A stretch of 49,221 bases of DNA from an uncultured Alphaproteobacteria bacterium (GCA_905480575.1 CAJQQZ010000099.1:1-49221), one strand, 5' to 3'; shown: positions 8,461 to 17,711, numbered from the stretch's first letter. Notes: generated by a model not told the origin, from the letters alone. Program-made: numbers and translations.

Positions 8461-9501
8461 ATGAAGTTTCAGCTAGCGGTGAATTTGGAGCGGATCGATG
8501 ACCAGTTAGATATGCAGCAAGTCATGCGGCATACTCTAGAAATGGTTCAAATGGCTGAACGGGGCGGCTTTCATATTGTTTGGTCAGCTGAACACCATGC
8601 GTTGGAAATGACAATTGCTCCGGATCCTTTTCAATTGTTGACTTGGTGGGCGCAACACACTGATACGATCCGTCTGGGTACAGCTGTCGCGGTGGCAGCT
8701 TACTGGCATCCTATCAAGCTGGCTGGTACAGCCGCCATGACTGATTTGTTATCGGGTGGCCGATTGGAGTTTGGCATTGGTTCTGGCGCTTACCAGCGCG
8801 AGTTTGATCGCATGCAACCCGGATTAAAGCAATCCGATGGCTGGCGCTATATGAACGAAATGCTGCCTGTTCTTAAAAATCTTTGGCAAGGTGATTATGA
8901 GCACAACGGAGAGTTTTGGCAGTTCCCTGTGTCCACCTCAGTACCAAAGCCAGTTCAGACACCACACCCGCCGATCTGGGTTGCTGCCCGTGCGCCGGTG
9001 ACCTTTGATATGGCGGTAGAGCATGGTATGAACATCATGTCTTGGCCACTTACGCGCGATATGTCTGAAGCAGAACTCTACAAACAACGCCTTGACGACG
9101 CGATGGCAAAATTTCCCGGGATGCCAAAACCGATCTTTGCAATGATGCGCCATACGGCCGTTTACGATAAGCCCAGTGATGTTGATGTTCCCATCAAAGC
9201 GATCCAAAGAACATTGGGGCAGTTCGAGAATTTGTTCAGAAATCTTGGGGACGTCCACAATGGTTTCCCTCGTGAGATTCCCTTGAACGAGCTAGAAGGG
9301 CGCGAACAATATGACCCAAAGATGCTGCAAGAAAACTTGATGTTTGGTACACCTGATGAGTGCATCAAGAAACTGAAACGCTATGAGGCTTTGGGCGTGG
9401 ATCAGTTCACTTATTACGCGAGTATGGGCCTCGGCCATAAAGAGCAAAAGCGATCACTTGAGCTGTTCATCAACGAAGTCATGCCAGAGTTTGCTGAGTA
9501 G
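8461..9501 (+). CDS. LLM-class flavin-dependent oxidoreductase (luciferase-like)
   Basis: A 346-residue bacterial-luciferase-like protein. It has the TIM-barrel family's typical N-terminal strand (MKFQLAVNLER), WSAEHHALEM near residue 41, the TAVAVAAYWHPIKLAG segment and GSGAYQREFDRM. The last lies in the region that usually contacts the flavin phosphate. Members oxidise diverse substrates with reduced FMN supplied by a separate reductase. A flavin reductase domain exists in this window at 46762-47928, but nothing ties the two together beyond being in the same window. AGGACAGG precedes the ATG. It converges tightly on the TPR gene that ends at 9508. Confidence 0.9.
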   Translation: MKFQLAVNLERIDDQLDMQQVMRHTLEMVQMAERGGFHIVWSAEHHALEMTIAPDPFQLLTWWAQHTDTIRLGTAVAVAAYWHPIKLAGTAAMTDLLSGGRLEFGIGSGAYQREFDRMQPGLKQSDGWRYMNEMLPVLKNLWQGDYEHNGEFWQFPVSTSVPKPVQTPHPPIWVAARAPVTFDMAVEHGMNIMSWPLTRDMSEAELYKQRLDDAMAKFPGMPKPIFAMMRHTAVYDKPSDVDVPIKAIQRTLGQFENLFRNLGDVHNGFPREIPLNELEGREQYDPKMLQENLMFGTPDECIKKLKRYEALGVDQFTYYASMGLGHKEQKRSLELFINEVMPEFAE

Positions 9502-9507
9502 GACGTT

Positions 9508-10791
9508 CTATCCAGGCCATCCAGCAAGAGGTACGGAATCCGTAAAAGCGGCTCGGCGCGTTTTGATAAAGCGCTGGGCTTCGCTCGATTTGCCAAGTTT
9601 CAGCAGGAGGTTCAAGTAGGTGAACTCAAGCATGTCTCTCTTCGCTCTGCTGCCACCAAGCTTGGCATGCTCACTCATTACTGGTGTTAATGCCGTCAGT
9701 GCTTCTTGCCATTTCTGTTGAACGATCAACCGCCAAGTCTCGGCTATTGAACGCACGAGGTTTCCGGCGAAACCTTTGGGTTGATCCAGGAACTTCGCTA
9801 ACTCTGCACTGTTACCTGCCATGGCGTGGCTGAGTGCTGAATGAATGTCGACAAAGCTCTGACCTGGATTGGGGAACTTTTCGGCCACATACTGGCTTAG
9901 CTTTTGCCAGCGTTCCGGTGCGACTTCGACGCCAGCTAATTCAGCGCGGTAGTAGATAGCAGCCGTATCTGTTGCCGTGTTGATCGGCAGCCCCAACGAG
10001 GCCCCGGGGCCAACGTTTTCATCGATCATGGACCACATGGTCTTCTTGTCACCGAGACCCATAGACCAGAGTGCAACGTGCCAGCTCAAATGCCCATGGA
10101 GCTGGGATCGCTTATCATAGTCGGTTAGCCATTTGCTCAAGTATTCCAACCCGGCTTCCGGCTTGTTCATTTCATAAAGAGCATGGGCTTTGAAATGAGC
10201 GCCATTGGCATTGCGAGGGTTGGTTTCCAGCGAGAGTTCCATGAGATCGAGCGCCTTATCCGGTTGCCCGGTTTCACACAGCGATACGGCATGGATGCCA
10301 CGCATCCACCAATCATCGCCGTAGTGCGGCATCAACCAGGAAGAAAATCCCCGAATTTGCGCCTCTGTGGCGGCGCAGCCGGAAAAGGCGATCAGCCCAA
10401 AGACGCCGCTGCAAAGCTGCGCGATTAAAGCGTCGCGGGGAAAAGTGATCAGATGAGCTTCAGCCAACCGCCGCGCCTCCGCGGCTCTATTCGCGAACAG
10501 TTGTTCAAACACTTGGACGTGCAGCTGCTCTCTTTCACTACAGGTCGCGCGATTGTTTATGGCTGACGTAATGGCTTCTTTCGCTGATTTCATGTCACCA
10601 GCCATCATAAGCGCTCGGGCCAGTCCTGCCTGTGCAATGGCAAAGCCTGGATCGATTTCCGTCGCCTTAGACAAGGCTTCGACAGCACCGTAGGTTGCGC
10701 CAAGTAAGTGATCGATACCTTCTCTATAAGCAGCGGCGGCCTCTTCGGATGAGCAAGTCAGTTGGTTACCGTATCGATCTTCGAAAGCCAT
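9508..10791 (-). CDS. Tetratricopeptide repeat protein
   Basis: I start the gene at the ATG at 10791 (MAFEDRYGNQL...), with AAGGA upstream, just past the fahA stop. Longer forms would overlap fahA. The ~427-residue protein has helical TPR-type repeats (for example GAVEALSKATEIDPGFAIAQAGLARALMMA-like units near residues 30-60 and later PDKALDLMELSLETNPRNANG). No signal peptide or catalytic motif is visible. This type of ~430-residue TPR protein often sits alone in Proteobacteria without a known role. Being translated straight after fahA suggests co-expression with tyrosine/homogentisate breakdown, but no functional link is established. Confidence 0.85.
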   Translation of the reverse strand: MAFEDRYGNQLTCSSEEAAAAYREGIDHLLGATYGAVEALSKATEIDPGFAIAQAGLARALMMAGDMKSAKEAITSAINNRATCSEREQLHVQVFEQLFANRAAEARRLAEAHLITFPRDALIAQLCSGVFGLIAFSGCAATEAQIRGFSSWLMPHYGDDWWMRGIHAVSLCETGQPDKALDLMELSLETNPRNANGAHFKAHALYEMNKPEAGLEYLSKWLTDYDKRSQLHGHLSWHVALWSMGLGDKKTMWSMIDENVGPGASLGLPINTATDTAAIYYRAELAGVEVAPERWQKLSQYVAEKFPNPGQSFVDIHSALSHAMAGNSAELAKFLDQPKGFAGNLVRSIAETWRLIVQQKWQEALTALTPVMSEHAKLGGSRAKRDMLEFTYLNLLLKLGKSSEAQRFIKTRRAAFTDSVPLAGWPG

Positions 10792-10801
10792 TCGATTTTC
10801 C

Positions 10802-12082
10802 TTAACTCTTACGCTTGTATGGATCACTAGCTGCCGCAACAACTTTGCCAGCGCAATCTCCAAAGCCAATGCGATACCCTTCACCTAGAGCGTTCCCGCG
10901 CAGAGTTAAGGTATCGCCGTCTTCGACGAAAGTTCTGCTTATGCCGTTACCAAGATCAATGGGTTCTTTGCCGCCCCAGCTGAGCTCTAACAGTGAGCCG
11001 CGTTCATTTTTGGTTGGTCCTGAGATTGTGCCGGTGCCAAGCAAATCGCCGACTGACATGGGACAGCCGGAGGTGGTGTGATGGGCGAGTTGTTGGGCAG
11101 AAGAAAAATAAAGCTGGTCCATGTTAGTCGCCGAAAGTGTTGTTGCCACAGAGCCCTCCGGTTTCAATTCGACTTCCAAAGCGACGTTGTACAATAAAGG
11201 TTTTGGCTCTACCAAGTGAGGTAGTAAGTCTTTTTCCCTTTCGGGGGTGGAGGTCCTAAAGGGTTCCAACGCTGCTTTGGTGACGATCCACGGGCTTATA
11301 CTGGTTGCTGTTGCCTTGGCTTGGAAAGGGCCGAGAGGGTGATATTCCCAAGCTTGAATGTCTCTCGCTGACCAGTCGTTAAGCAAAACGTAACCGAATA
11401 TGTTGTCGTCGGCTTCCGCCACAGTTATTGGGCCTGATGAGGCGGTTCCAACTATGGCCCCCATTTCCAACTCAATGTCGAACCGTCGACTTGGTGTGAA
11501 GATTGGCGTGTCGAACTCCGGGCTTTTCAATTGTCCCCAAGGGCGTTGAACATCGGTGCCTGACACGACGACGGATGAGGACCGACCATTGTAACCAATA
11601 GGGAGGTGCAGCCAGTTTGGCGGCAAGGGATTTTCGGGGCCTCTCAGCAGAGTGCCTACGTTTGTGGCGTGATGTTTTCCTGAATAAAAGTCGGTATATT
11701 CTGCGACCTTGAGCGGCAGGTGAAGGCGGGCTTTGTCGGCGTCAATCAAGACTTGCTCACGAAGGTGACGGTTGGCGGAGAGGCTGGTTTCTCCGCCCTC
11801 AATAAGCAATTCGACAAGACGCATCCGAAACTTGGACCAAACTTGTGAACCGGCTTCCATCAAAGAATTCCATCGCGCCTCTTGGCACAAGGGAAAAGTC
11901 GTGGCTTTAATGAGGCCCTTTGCTTCCAGTGTAGAAACGTCGAGGATCAGATCACCGATGGCAACGCCGCAACGCGCATCCAGGTCTTTCGTAGAGAAAA
12001 CGCCATAAGGAAGGTTATTCAATGGGAATGGCGTTTCATGAGAATTGGCGCTTTCGACCCAGCTTCTGATCAGCTTTGACAT
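10802..12082 (-). CDS. fahA: Fumarylacetoacetase
   Basis: A 426-residue enzyme that hydrolyses 4-fumarylacetoacetate to fumarate and acetoacetate, the last step of tyrosine/homogentisate breakdown. The N-terminal SH3-like domain is followed by the FAH fold. Metal and catalytic residues are visible: D131 (YTDFYS), H138 (KHHAT), E204 and E206 (FDIELEMG), and D236 with R240 (LNDWSARD). The length is normal for the family. It lies ~50 bp downstream of hmgA on the same strand, so the two form an operon with the TPR gene behind. No maleylacetoacetate isomerase (maiA) gene lies beside it, although the pathway needs that step. Confidence 0.97.
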   Translation of the reverse strand: MSKLIRSWVESANSHETPFPLNNLPYGVFSTKDLDARCGVAIGDLILDVSTLEAKGLIKATTFPLCQEARWNSLMEAGSQVWSKFRMRLVELLIEGGETSLSANRHLREQVLIDADKARLHLPLKVAEYTDFYSGKHHATNVGTLLRGPENPLPPNWLHLPIGYNGRSSSVVVSGTDVQRPWGQLKSPEFDTPIFTPSRRFDIELEMGAIVGTASSGPITVAEADDNIFGYVLLNDWSARDIQAWEYHPLGPFQAKATATSISPWIVTKAALEPFRTSTPEREKDLLPHLVEPKPLLYNVALEVELKPEGSVATTLSATNMDQLYFSSAQQLAHHTTSGCPMSVGDLLGTGTISGPTKNERGSLLELSWGGKEPIDLGNGISRTFVEDGDTLTLRGNALGEGYRIGFGDCAGKVVAAASDPYKRKS

Positions 12083-12133
12083 GGTGTTCTTTCTTGGATT
12101 TGGTGATTGAGACAGATCATCGAAGCATAGGGC

Positions 12134-13450
12134 CTATTTTGGCCCTGGCGTACCGTCGAATTTCTTCTCAATTGAAGACCAGCAATCAATATAGTCGTCT
12201 TGCATAGGGGCTTCTTTGGCGGCGAAGGTTGTCAGATGCTGTGGAAACCTTGTTTCAAACATGAAAGACATGGTGTTTTCTAGTTTCGCTGGTTTGAGCT
12301 CTGCATTGGACGCCCCCTCAAAAGCATCGCGATCGGGGCCATGAGGCAGCATCATGTTATGGAGGCTCATACCGCCTGGAACGAAGCCTTCTGGTTTGGC
12401 ATCATATATTCCGTAAATATTACCCATCAATTCTGACATAATGTTCTTGTGATACCAGGGGGGCCGGAAGGTGTTTTCGGCCACGGACCAACGTTCTCTG
12501 AACAGTACAAAATCAATATTGGCGGTTCCCTCTACACCTGATGGAGCGGTCAAAACAGTGAAGATTGACGGATCCGGGTGATCAAAAAGAACGGCTCCGA
12601 CCGGGCAGAATGTTCTGAGATCATACTTCACAGGAGCATAATTACCATGCCAGGCCACAACATCCAGAGGGCTTTGGGCTATGTGAGTTTCATGGAACTG
12701 CCCACACCATTTGATGGTGAGTACACTTGGAACTTCTTTGTCCTCGAACGCCGCGACAGGGGCTTTGAAATCACGGGGATTAGCAAGACAGTTGGCCCCA
12801 ATGGGGCCGCGGTTTGGTAAATCGAACTTTTGGCCATAGTTCTCACAAACAAAGCCTCGAGCTGGCCCTTCCAACAATTCGACACGGTAGACTAAACCTC
12901 TTGGAATGATGGCAATCTCTTTGGGCTCCAGATCAATAATACCTAATTCAGTATGAAATCTGAGACGCCCTTCTTGTGGAACAACTAACAGCTCTGAGTC
13001 TGCTGAATAGAAATATTCGTCAACCATTGACTGTGTGACGAGATAGATGTGGCTGGCCATGCCCACTTGAGTGTTGACGTCACCCGCTGTTGTCATGGTT
13101 CTCATGCCGCTCAGAAAGGTAAGAACTTCGGTTGAATGAGGAACAGGGTTCCATCGATATTGACCGAGGCTTGTGACACTGTCGTCAACTGCTGGAGCGG
13201 TTTTCCAATGCGGTAGATCAATCCTGGCATACCGGCCTGAATGTTTGACTGATGGACGAATACGATAGCACCAAGTTCGTTCATTTTGACCTGCTGGGGC
13301 CGTAAAGGCGGTACCGGAAAGCTGCTCTGCGTAAAGGCCATAGTCACATTTCTGCGGTGAATTCATGCCTTGGGGTAGGGCACCAGGCAAGGCTTCTGTT
13401 TCGAAAGAATTCCCAAAGCCTGGCATGTAGTTTAACGCTGAAGCACTCAT
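12134..13450 (-). CDS. hmgA: Homogentisate 1,2-dioxygenase
   Basis: Cleaves the ring of homogentisate to 4-maleylacetoacetate using non-haem Fe(II). I choose the ATG at 13450 ([14 protein letters not shown]...), which gives 438 residues, the usual length. An upstream in-frame codon at 13507 would add an odd hydrophobic leader. The iron ligands correspond to H334, E340 and H370 ([12 protein letters not shown] and [13 protein letters not shown]). The protein is cytoplasmic and normally a hexamer. It is followed by fahA and preceded by a GlxA-type AraC gene on the same strand. A 19-bp inverted repeat lies 34 bp upstream of the start and is a candidate operator. Confidence 0.97.
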   Translation of the reverse strand: MSASALNYMPGFGNSFETEALPGALPQGMNSPQKCDYGLYAEQLSGTAFTAPAGQNERTWCYRIRPSVKHSGRYARIDLPHWKTAPAVDDSVTSLGQYRWNPVPHSTEVLTFLSGMRTMTTAGDVNTQVGMASHIYLVTQSMVDEYFYSADSELLVVPQEGRLRFHTELGIIDLEPKEIAIIPRGLVYRVELLEGPARGFVCENYGQKFDLPNRGPIGANCLANPRDFKAPVAAFEDKEVPSVLTIKWCGQFHETHIAQSPLDVVAWHGNYAPVKYDLRTFCPVGAVLFDHPDPSIFTVLTAPSGVEGTANIDFVLFRERWSVAENTFRPPWYHKNIMSELMGNIYGIYDAKPEGFVPGGMSLHNMMLPHGPDRDAFEGASNAELKPAKLENTMSFMFETRFPQHLTTFAAKEAPMQDDYIDCWSSIEKKFDGTPGPK

Positions 13451-13483
13451 TACTCTGTCCAATTTGTTTAGTATTAAGATTAA

Positions 13484-13502
13484 CAAAGTTAGCAGAACTT
13501 TG
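13484..13502. promoter_or_regulatory. Candidate operator upstream of hmgA (inverted repeat)
   Basis: CAAAGTT (13484-13490) and AACTTTG (13496-13502) form a perfect 7-bp inverted repeat with a 5-bp spacer between the AraC gene and hmgA. No T-run follows on the minus strand, which argues against a terminator. A repressor or activator site for the hmgA-fahA operon is the simplest reading; which protein binds is unknown. Confidence 0.4.
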
Positions 13503-13512
13503 GGCAATTTTT

Positions 13513-14538
13513 TTAGCTGTTCAACCCTCTGTCTTCACGAACAAAATCATAAAGAGTTCCTGGCCAAGAAGGAGCAGGCTCTGAGGATGGCCAGGCCTGT
13601 CGGTACAAGCTTGGTTTTTTCCCAAAACATTTTTGAAAGGTGAGAGAAAAATAGGACAGAGAATTGAAACCGCAAGCGACGGCCACTTCGCGGATAGACA
13701 TTGAAGTGGATGTCAGTAAAACCCGTGCGTGTTGCAATCTAACCAATTGTCGAAACTGGACAATGGAACACCCGGTATCACGCTTGAAAATGCGTTCTAG
13801 TTGCCTTTGCGAGATGGAAAGCCGTTCACAAATCTGCGGCACTGACAAAGGGTCTTCAATGTTCTGCTCAATCAGTGAAATTGCGGCTCGGACTTGTTGG
13901 TGAGTGTCCTGGTTTTGATTGTTTGACAGTGTTCTCTGTGGCGCCTCGGCGGGCCTCCTGCCGCAATAGAGCATTTGATTGCCCACCTCGGCTGCAAGAT
14001 CCTCACCGTGATGATCGGCAATCATAGAAAGCATGAAATCAATGCAAGTCATGGAGCCGGCAACTGTATGAAGGGTACGATCGGAGGTGAAAAGTTGTTC
14101 CAGGACCTCAATGTTGGGGAAGGCTTCCGCTAGGCCTGGTTTCCACGACCAATGGGTTGTTGCTCTTTTGTCTGCAAGAAGGCCTGTTTTGGCTAGAGTA
14201 TGAACCGCCATTTCGATTGCTATAAGCGTCTTACCCTGCCGGCTTTGTTTACGCAGCCAACTGAGGCAGCTAGCGTTTTCATAATGCTCTGCCCCCCAGC
14301 TTCCTGTGATCAATATAATGTCAGAAGAAGGCAGTCCCTCTTCGGAAATTGATCTACTGCTTATCGAGAGATCGTTACTGGCGAATACTTCGCTGGAGCT
14401 GGAGGAGCGAAAATCCCATGAATAGAGCGGTGCTGGGGAAAGGTAATTGGCAATCCTCAGCGGTTCAATGCTTCCGGTAACCGTCAGCATATTGAAACGC
14501 GGTATTAAATAGAAACTAAGATGTTTGGGTTCTGACAA
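13513..14538 (-). CDS. GlxA-type AraC family regulator (DJ-1/PfpI domain plus HTH)
   Basis: A 341-residue regulator with an N-terminal DJ-1/PfpI-like domain (~1-190) and a C-terminal AraC double HTH (~225-320). The HTH includes [21 protein letters not shown] and [26 protein letters not shown]. The architecture matches GbdR/CdhR-type regulators of betaine, carnitine and arginine catabolism ([17 protein letters not shown] at the N-terminus is typical). At the usual nucleophile-elbow position the sequence reads [16 protein letters not shown], so there is no catalytic Cys, as expected for a ligand sensor. The start is a TTG at 14538, needed to keep the first β-strand. It begins 3 bp after the methyltransferase/QueC-like gene, suggesting co-transcription. 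Confidence 0.85.
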   Translation of the reverse strand: MSEPKHLSFYLIPRFNMLTVTGSIEPLRIANYLSPAPLYSWDFRSSSSSEVFASNDLSISSRSISEEGLPSSDIILITGSWGAEHYENASCLSWLRKQSRQGKTLIAIEMAVHTLAKTGLLADKRATTHWSWKPGLAEAFPNIEVLEQLFTSDRTLHTVAGSMTCIDFMLSMIADHHGEDLAAEVGNQMLYCGRRPAEAPQRTLSNNQNQDTHQQVRAAISLIEQNIEDPLSVPQICERLSISQRQLERIFKRDTGCSIVQFRQLVRLQHARVLLTSTSMSIREVAVACGFNSLSYFSLTFQKCFGKKPSLYRQAWPSSEPAPSWPGTLYDFVREDRGLNS

Positions 14539-14541
14539 AAA

Positions 14542-15909
14542 CTAGTCCAGTCCAATAGCTCTCCTGCTTTTACAAGTTTTGCACTCTCCACAGGCTTTTG
14601 TTAAGCCATTTCGTTGCACTGGCCGACGGCACCCCCAACTAAATTGCACTAGTTCATGGGGCATCTGGTCTTTTTGGGCGGCTTTTGAGATGAGTTCTCG
14701 GTGAAGGTAGGCGGGAGGATCGAAGGGGAAACTGCCCGCTTCTGCGCAATTTAGAACGTTGCGCCAAAGTGCTGGCCAACCGTTTCCTTCGTCCAAACAA
14801 TGGCCAATTTGCCAGTAGTCCACCGTTTGATTGGTCTTTTGTTGGTATGATTGCGCTGCCAATCCAGCCTCAAACCCCACGGCTGCCAAATCCATGCCGA
14901 AATGGGAAAGCTCATTCCTGTTGGCAGAGGAAGTGGTGTAGTGAAAATCTCGGCAGTTCTTTTTCAGCCAGCCGACAACCTGCTGGCAGGCCAGGTTTTC
15001 GACAAGGCCACGTTCTTCCCTGTTTATCAACTCGACATGATGAGCAATGACCCGCCGCATTGTATTAGCCAAAGCATCCCAAAGGATAAAGATCGAATCT
15101 AACCCACCACTCAACATGACGAGTATGCATTGATCTTGTTCGGTTTTATCAGTCCAAGTAAGCGTGGAGGTTTTGTTAACTCGGCTTAGCTCTAGTCTCT
15201 GATAGCTCATTTGGCCGCTTTCCAAGCCAGAAATTAGGAGCTCCAGTTTGTCTAGGTGGTGTTGAATGTAGCGAGCATGAACAGCTTTGTTACTTAGAAG
15301 GTTTCTACAGCTTTTTAAGAACTCTTCGCTTACATCCTTTCGTGAGTGAGACTTGAGCGAGGAACGACGGACCCCATCTTCCCAGTCACTTTGGTAGAAT
15401 GAAAGCCCCAGAGATTTTGTTAATTCTATATCCCTTGAAAACAAATCTTCAACAATGATGTGGCCGCCGTCGAAAGAAGCACTCTCGATGGCGCACAAAA
15501 GGTTCTCCGCTGAAGGGTGATAGAAGGACGAGCGAATTGAGTATGATTGATCGAATTGTTCGCCTTTGGGCAGTGGTTTCTCGGCACCCCCCTGTTGAAA
15601 GATCAGGTTGGAGCGATAGCGATTGGGGAACAAAGCGTTACAATAGTCAGCTCTATCCTGATCGATCGCTGTCACGCGGGTTTTTGCATTTGCGGGCAAA
15701 GCAATGGCTGCTTGAACGGCCCCGAGTCCCAGCAGCAGAATGGATTGCCGTTCCAAATCAAGAGAAAGATCATGAGGGAAGGGCTTTGAGTCTTGATCTC
15801 TACATTTCTTTAGCTCTTTGACGAGCCAATTGGGGAAATCTTCCTCCGGTGGTTGTTCAGGATTTTCCTTGTGATGGGTCGTAACAACAACAGCTGGTCG
15901 TGCAGGCAT
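14542..15909 (-). CDS. Methyltransferase-like/QueC-like PP-loop fusion protein
   Basis: A 455-residue two-part protein. Residues ~50-160 look like a class I SAM methyltransferase fold: a glycine loop (LLLGLGAVQAAIAL, 58-71), an acidic end of strand 2 (AIDQD) and FDQSYSIRSSFYHP as motif IV. Residues ~258-455 resemble QueC (7-cyano-7-deazaguanine synthase). They have an ATP-pyrophosphatase PP-loop (SGGLDS, 267-272) and a C-terminal zinc knuckle: C427, then C440, C443 and C446 in ACGECKTCKSRR, the QueC arrangement. QueC activates a carboxylate with ATP and converts it to an amide and nitrile. No queC-pathway neighbours (queD, queE, folE) are present, so a specialised role is likely. I know of no described protein with this fusion. 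It is followed 3 bp later by a GlxA-type regulator. Confidence 0.75.
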   Translation of the reverse strand: MPARPAVVVTTHHKENPEQPPEEDFPNWLVKELKKCRDQDSKPFPHDLSLDLERQSILLLGLGAVQAAIALPANAKTRVTAIDQDRADYCNALFPNRYRSNLIFQQGGAEKPLPKGEQFDQSYSIRSSFYHPSAENLLCAIESASFDGGHIIVEDLFSRDIELTKSLGLSFYQSDWEDGVRRSSLKSHSRKDVSEEFLKSCRNLLSNKAVHARYIQHHLDKLELLISGLESGQMSYQRLELSRVNKTSTLTWTDKTEQDQCILVMLSGGLDSIFILWDALANTMRRVIAHHVELINREERGLVENLACQQVVGWLKKNCRDFHYTTSSANRNELSHFGMDLAAVGFEAGLAAQSYQQKTNQTVDYWQIGHCLDEGNGWPALWRNVLNCAEAGSFPFDPPAYLHRELISKAAQKDQMPHELVQFSWGCRRPVQRNGLTKACGECKTCKSRRAIGLD

Positions 15910-15989
15910 GATAAGTAACCGCTCTATGGTTGGTGAGCGGAAAAATTACCAATAAAATACCAAAATGTCAAATAATACCGTTTAGGGAA

Positions 15990-17303
15990 TTATCGTTCGT
16001 GCCTATTCATGAGCCGCATCCATGTGAGATTTGCTCTCACACCGATATCCATGAAGGGGCGCGGGGGGAAGGAATTTGGCTGTCCCAAAGAATGCATGTC
16101 ATCGATAAGTGGGTTGTCGACCTGGCAAGCCATATCCGCTGCCAGCATGCCCGCAGCCGTTCCCTTCGTGACCCCGACGGCATTTTGGCAAACCGCCGTC
16201 CAGATATTTGGCGCGACCTGGCCAAATCCGGGTGAACCATTGCGGGCCATGGCAACAAAGCCACTCCAAGTATGTTCCATCTCTACATTGGGCAACATAG
16301 GGAAACGGTCGTCAAAAAGCTGCTTGTGTCGCGCTTTCAAAGCCAGTCGTTTGCTCTCGCTTATTTTCTGACCAGGGCAATAGTCGATACCTTCTCTAAT
16401 CAGAATACGATGATCGTTTGTGTAGCGCATGGTGATAGAGACAAAGGCGTTTGCAGGTGTGACACCCCAGGGTTTTTCAACACCGTAGGCTGCGCGCTCT
16501 TCCTCGTTTAACGGACGTGATAGGGATGCATGAGCCACCATGGGCATAATCTTGCCTTGATACTGCCCAAACTGACAGGAGTAGGTGTTGACAGCTAGGA
16601 TCATACGGGGTGCGCGAACAGAGCCACTTGGCGTCGTGGCGAGTATGCCATTTTCCTGCTCCAGCGTTGTCACGGGAGAATGCTCATAAAGAGTTGCGTT
16701 GTTAGGTAAGCTGTCAGCTAAGCCTTGTGTGAGTCCCGCTGGGTTCATCAAAACGCAGTATGGGGTGTAGATAGCTGAATGGAAATGGTCGGTGCCAAGC
16801 TTCTCCTTGCACCCCGCTGCATCAATCCAGGTGAAAGGCTCCACCAAAGCCTCGAGTTCCTTGGCAAAAGGTTCCAGCAGTTCTTTTGATCCTCTAGCGG
16901 AGGAGGCCGTTTGATATTTGCCATCACGTGACCAGTCGCAGTTGATTTCATGCTGCTCCACAGAGGTCTCGAGATAATCGAGAGCCGCTCTTGCTAAGTT
17001 CATGTATCGACGAGAGCCTTCGAGTTCTTCGAGGGTACCCACGATGTGGGGCAGGTCGATACCAAAGCCGGAATTTCTGCCGGAGGCATTCATACCAGAT
17101 TGACCGGCTTCCAAAACGACTACTGATTCATCTGGGCGGTTTTCTGCCAGTCGTCGAGCTGCCGCAAGACCGGCATAACCAGCGCCGATAACGAGCCAAT
17201 CGGCAGCGACGTGATCTTCCAAAGCAGGCTTTGGTGTTCGTGTAGGCAGTATTTTTGACCAGCCGTTTGTTGTGTCTTCTTTGGGGAAGGCCTTGATTTG
17301 CAC
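15990..17303 (-). CDS. FAD-dependent amine oxidoreductase (DAO/PuuB-like)
   Basis: A 437-residue flavoenzyme of the D-amino-acid-oxidase superfamily. The dinucleotide-binding motif is VIGAGYAGLAAARRLAE (residues ~38-54), followed by VVVLEAGQSGMNASGRNSGFG, typical of gamma-glutamylputrescine oxidase-like enzymes. The C-terminal FAD contact NAVGVTKGTAAGMLAADM is present. It probably oxidises a secondary or primary amine to an imine. The GTG start at 17303 follows the cupin stop by 6 bp with GGTAAGG as ribosome-binding site, so the two genes are one operon. That operon is divergent from tetR-mttB, suggesting a shared methylated-amine pathway. Confidence 0.88.
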   Translation of the reverse strand: MQIKAFPKEDTTNGWSKILPTRTPKPALEDHVAADWLVIGAGYAGLAAARRLAENRPDESVVVLEAGQSGMNASGRNSGFGIDLPHIVGTLEELEGSRRYMNLARAALDYLETSVEQHEINCDWSRDGKYQTASSARGSKELLEPFAKELEALVEPFTWIDAAGCKEKLGTDHFHSAIYTPYCVLMNPAGLTQGLADSLPNNATLYEHSPVTTLEQENGILATTPSGSVRAPRMILAVNTYSCQFGQYQGKIMPMVAHASLSRPLNEEERAAYGVEKPWGVTPANAFVSITMRYTNDHRILIREGIDYCPGQKISESKRLALKARHKQLFDDRFPMLPNVEMEHTWSGFVAMARNGSPGFGQVAPNIWTAVCQNAVGVTKGTAAGMLAADMACQVDNPLIDDMHSLGQPNSFPPRPFMDIGVRANLTWMRLMNRHER

Positions 17304-17309
17304 TGAACC

Positions 17310-17657
17310 TTACCCCGCCCAGTTCGCTGGGTGGATTGAGTAGAACAACAAGGCCTTTTCGGACTCGTAGATCAACTCAGTTCCCTTTGGTAACCAGATC
17401 GACTCTCCTGCCTGCGCCGTCAGTTTTTCTTCACCGACATGAATGGTGATTGACCCTTCGATGACCAGAACCATCTCATCATACTTGATTGTCCAGGGGA
17501 TGTGCGCGTTGGACATTCGAACATATCCAGCGCCGAGCTCAGTCGTCTTATCGACTCCACAAACGGGCGCGACCTGTGCTTGCTCGCCATATTCGAAGCG
17601 AGGATTAAAGGTCATGTTTTGTGGCTTGAACACTGATGCAGCGGCTTTAGTGACCAT
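17310..17657 (-). CDS. EutQ-like cupin protein
   Basis: A 115-residue single-domain cupin. The strand pattern KYDEMVLVIEGSITIHVG (near residues 58-75) followed by AQAGESIWLPKGTELIYESE fits the two cupin motifs. Overall similarity is to EutQ-type cupins of ethanolamine utilisation and related amine operons. The usual metal-binding histidines are mostly replaced, so a role as a small ligand-binding or stabilising subunit is as likely as catalysis. GAGGAAG lies upstream of the ATG. It is the first gene of the leftward arm of the divergon, with the FAD oxidoreductase 6 bp downstream. Confidence 0.8.
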   Translation of the reverse strand: MVTKAAASVFKPQNMTFNPRFEYGEQAQVAPVCGVDKTTELGAGYVRMSNAHIPWTIKYDEMVLVIEGSITIHVGEEKLTAQAGESIWLPKGTELIYESEKALLFYSIHPANWAG

Positions 17658-17676
17658 TTTTTCTTCCTCAATTTTC

Positions 17677-17711
17677 TGTCAACTTGACAAAACCATACAC
17701 TGATGTATGGA
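17677..17711 (+). promoter_or_regulatory. Promoter and TetR-type operator of the tetR-mttB divergon
   Basis: A -35-like TTGACA (17684-17689) lies 16 bp before a -10-like TATGGA (17706-17711). The TTGACA is half of a 13-bp palindrome, TGTCAA-C-TTGACA (17677-17689). Between -35 and -10 lies a second inverted repeat, CCATACA-N4-TGTATGG (17693-17710). Two palindromes embedded in the promoter are what a self-regulating TetR repressor would use, and the site is also close enough to control the divergent cupin operon. Confidence 0.55.

Noticed and set aside
14542-15909. Qat or type IV CBASS defence locus
   Set aside because: Only a QueC-like domain is present; no ATPase QatA, QatB, TatD-like nuclease, cyclase of the CD-NTase type or effector lies adjacent.
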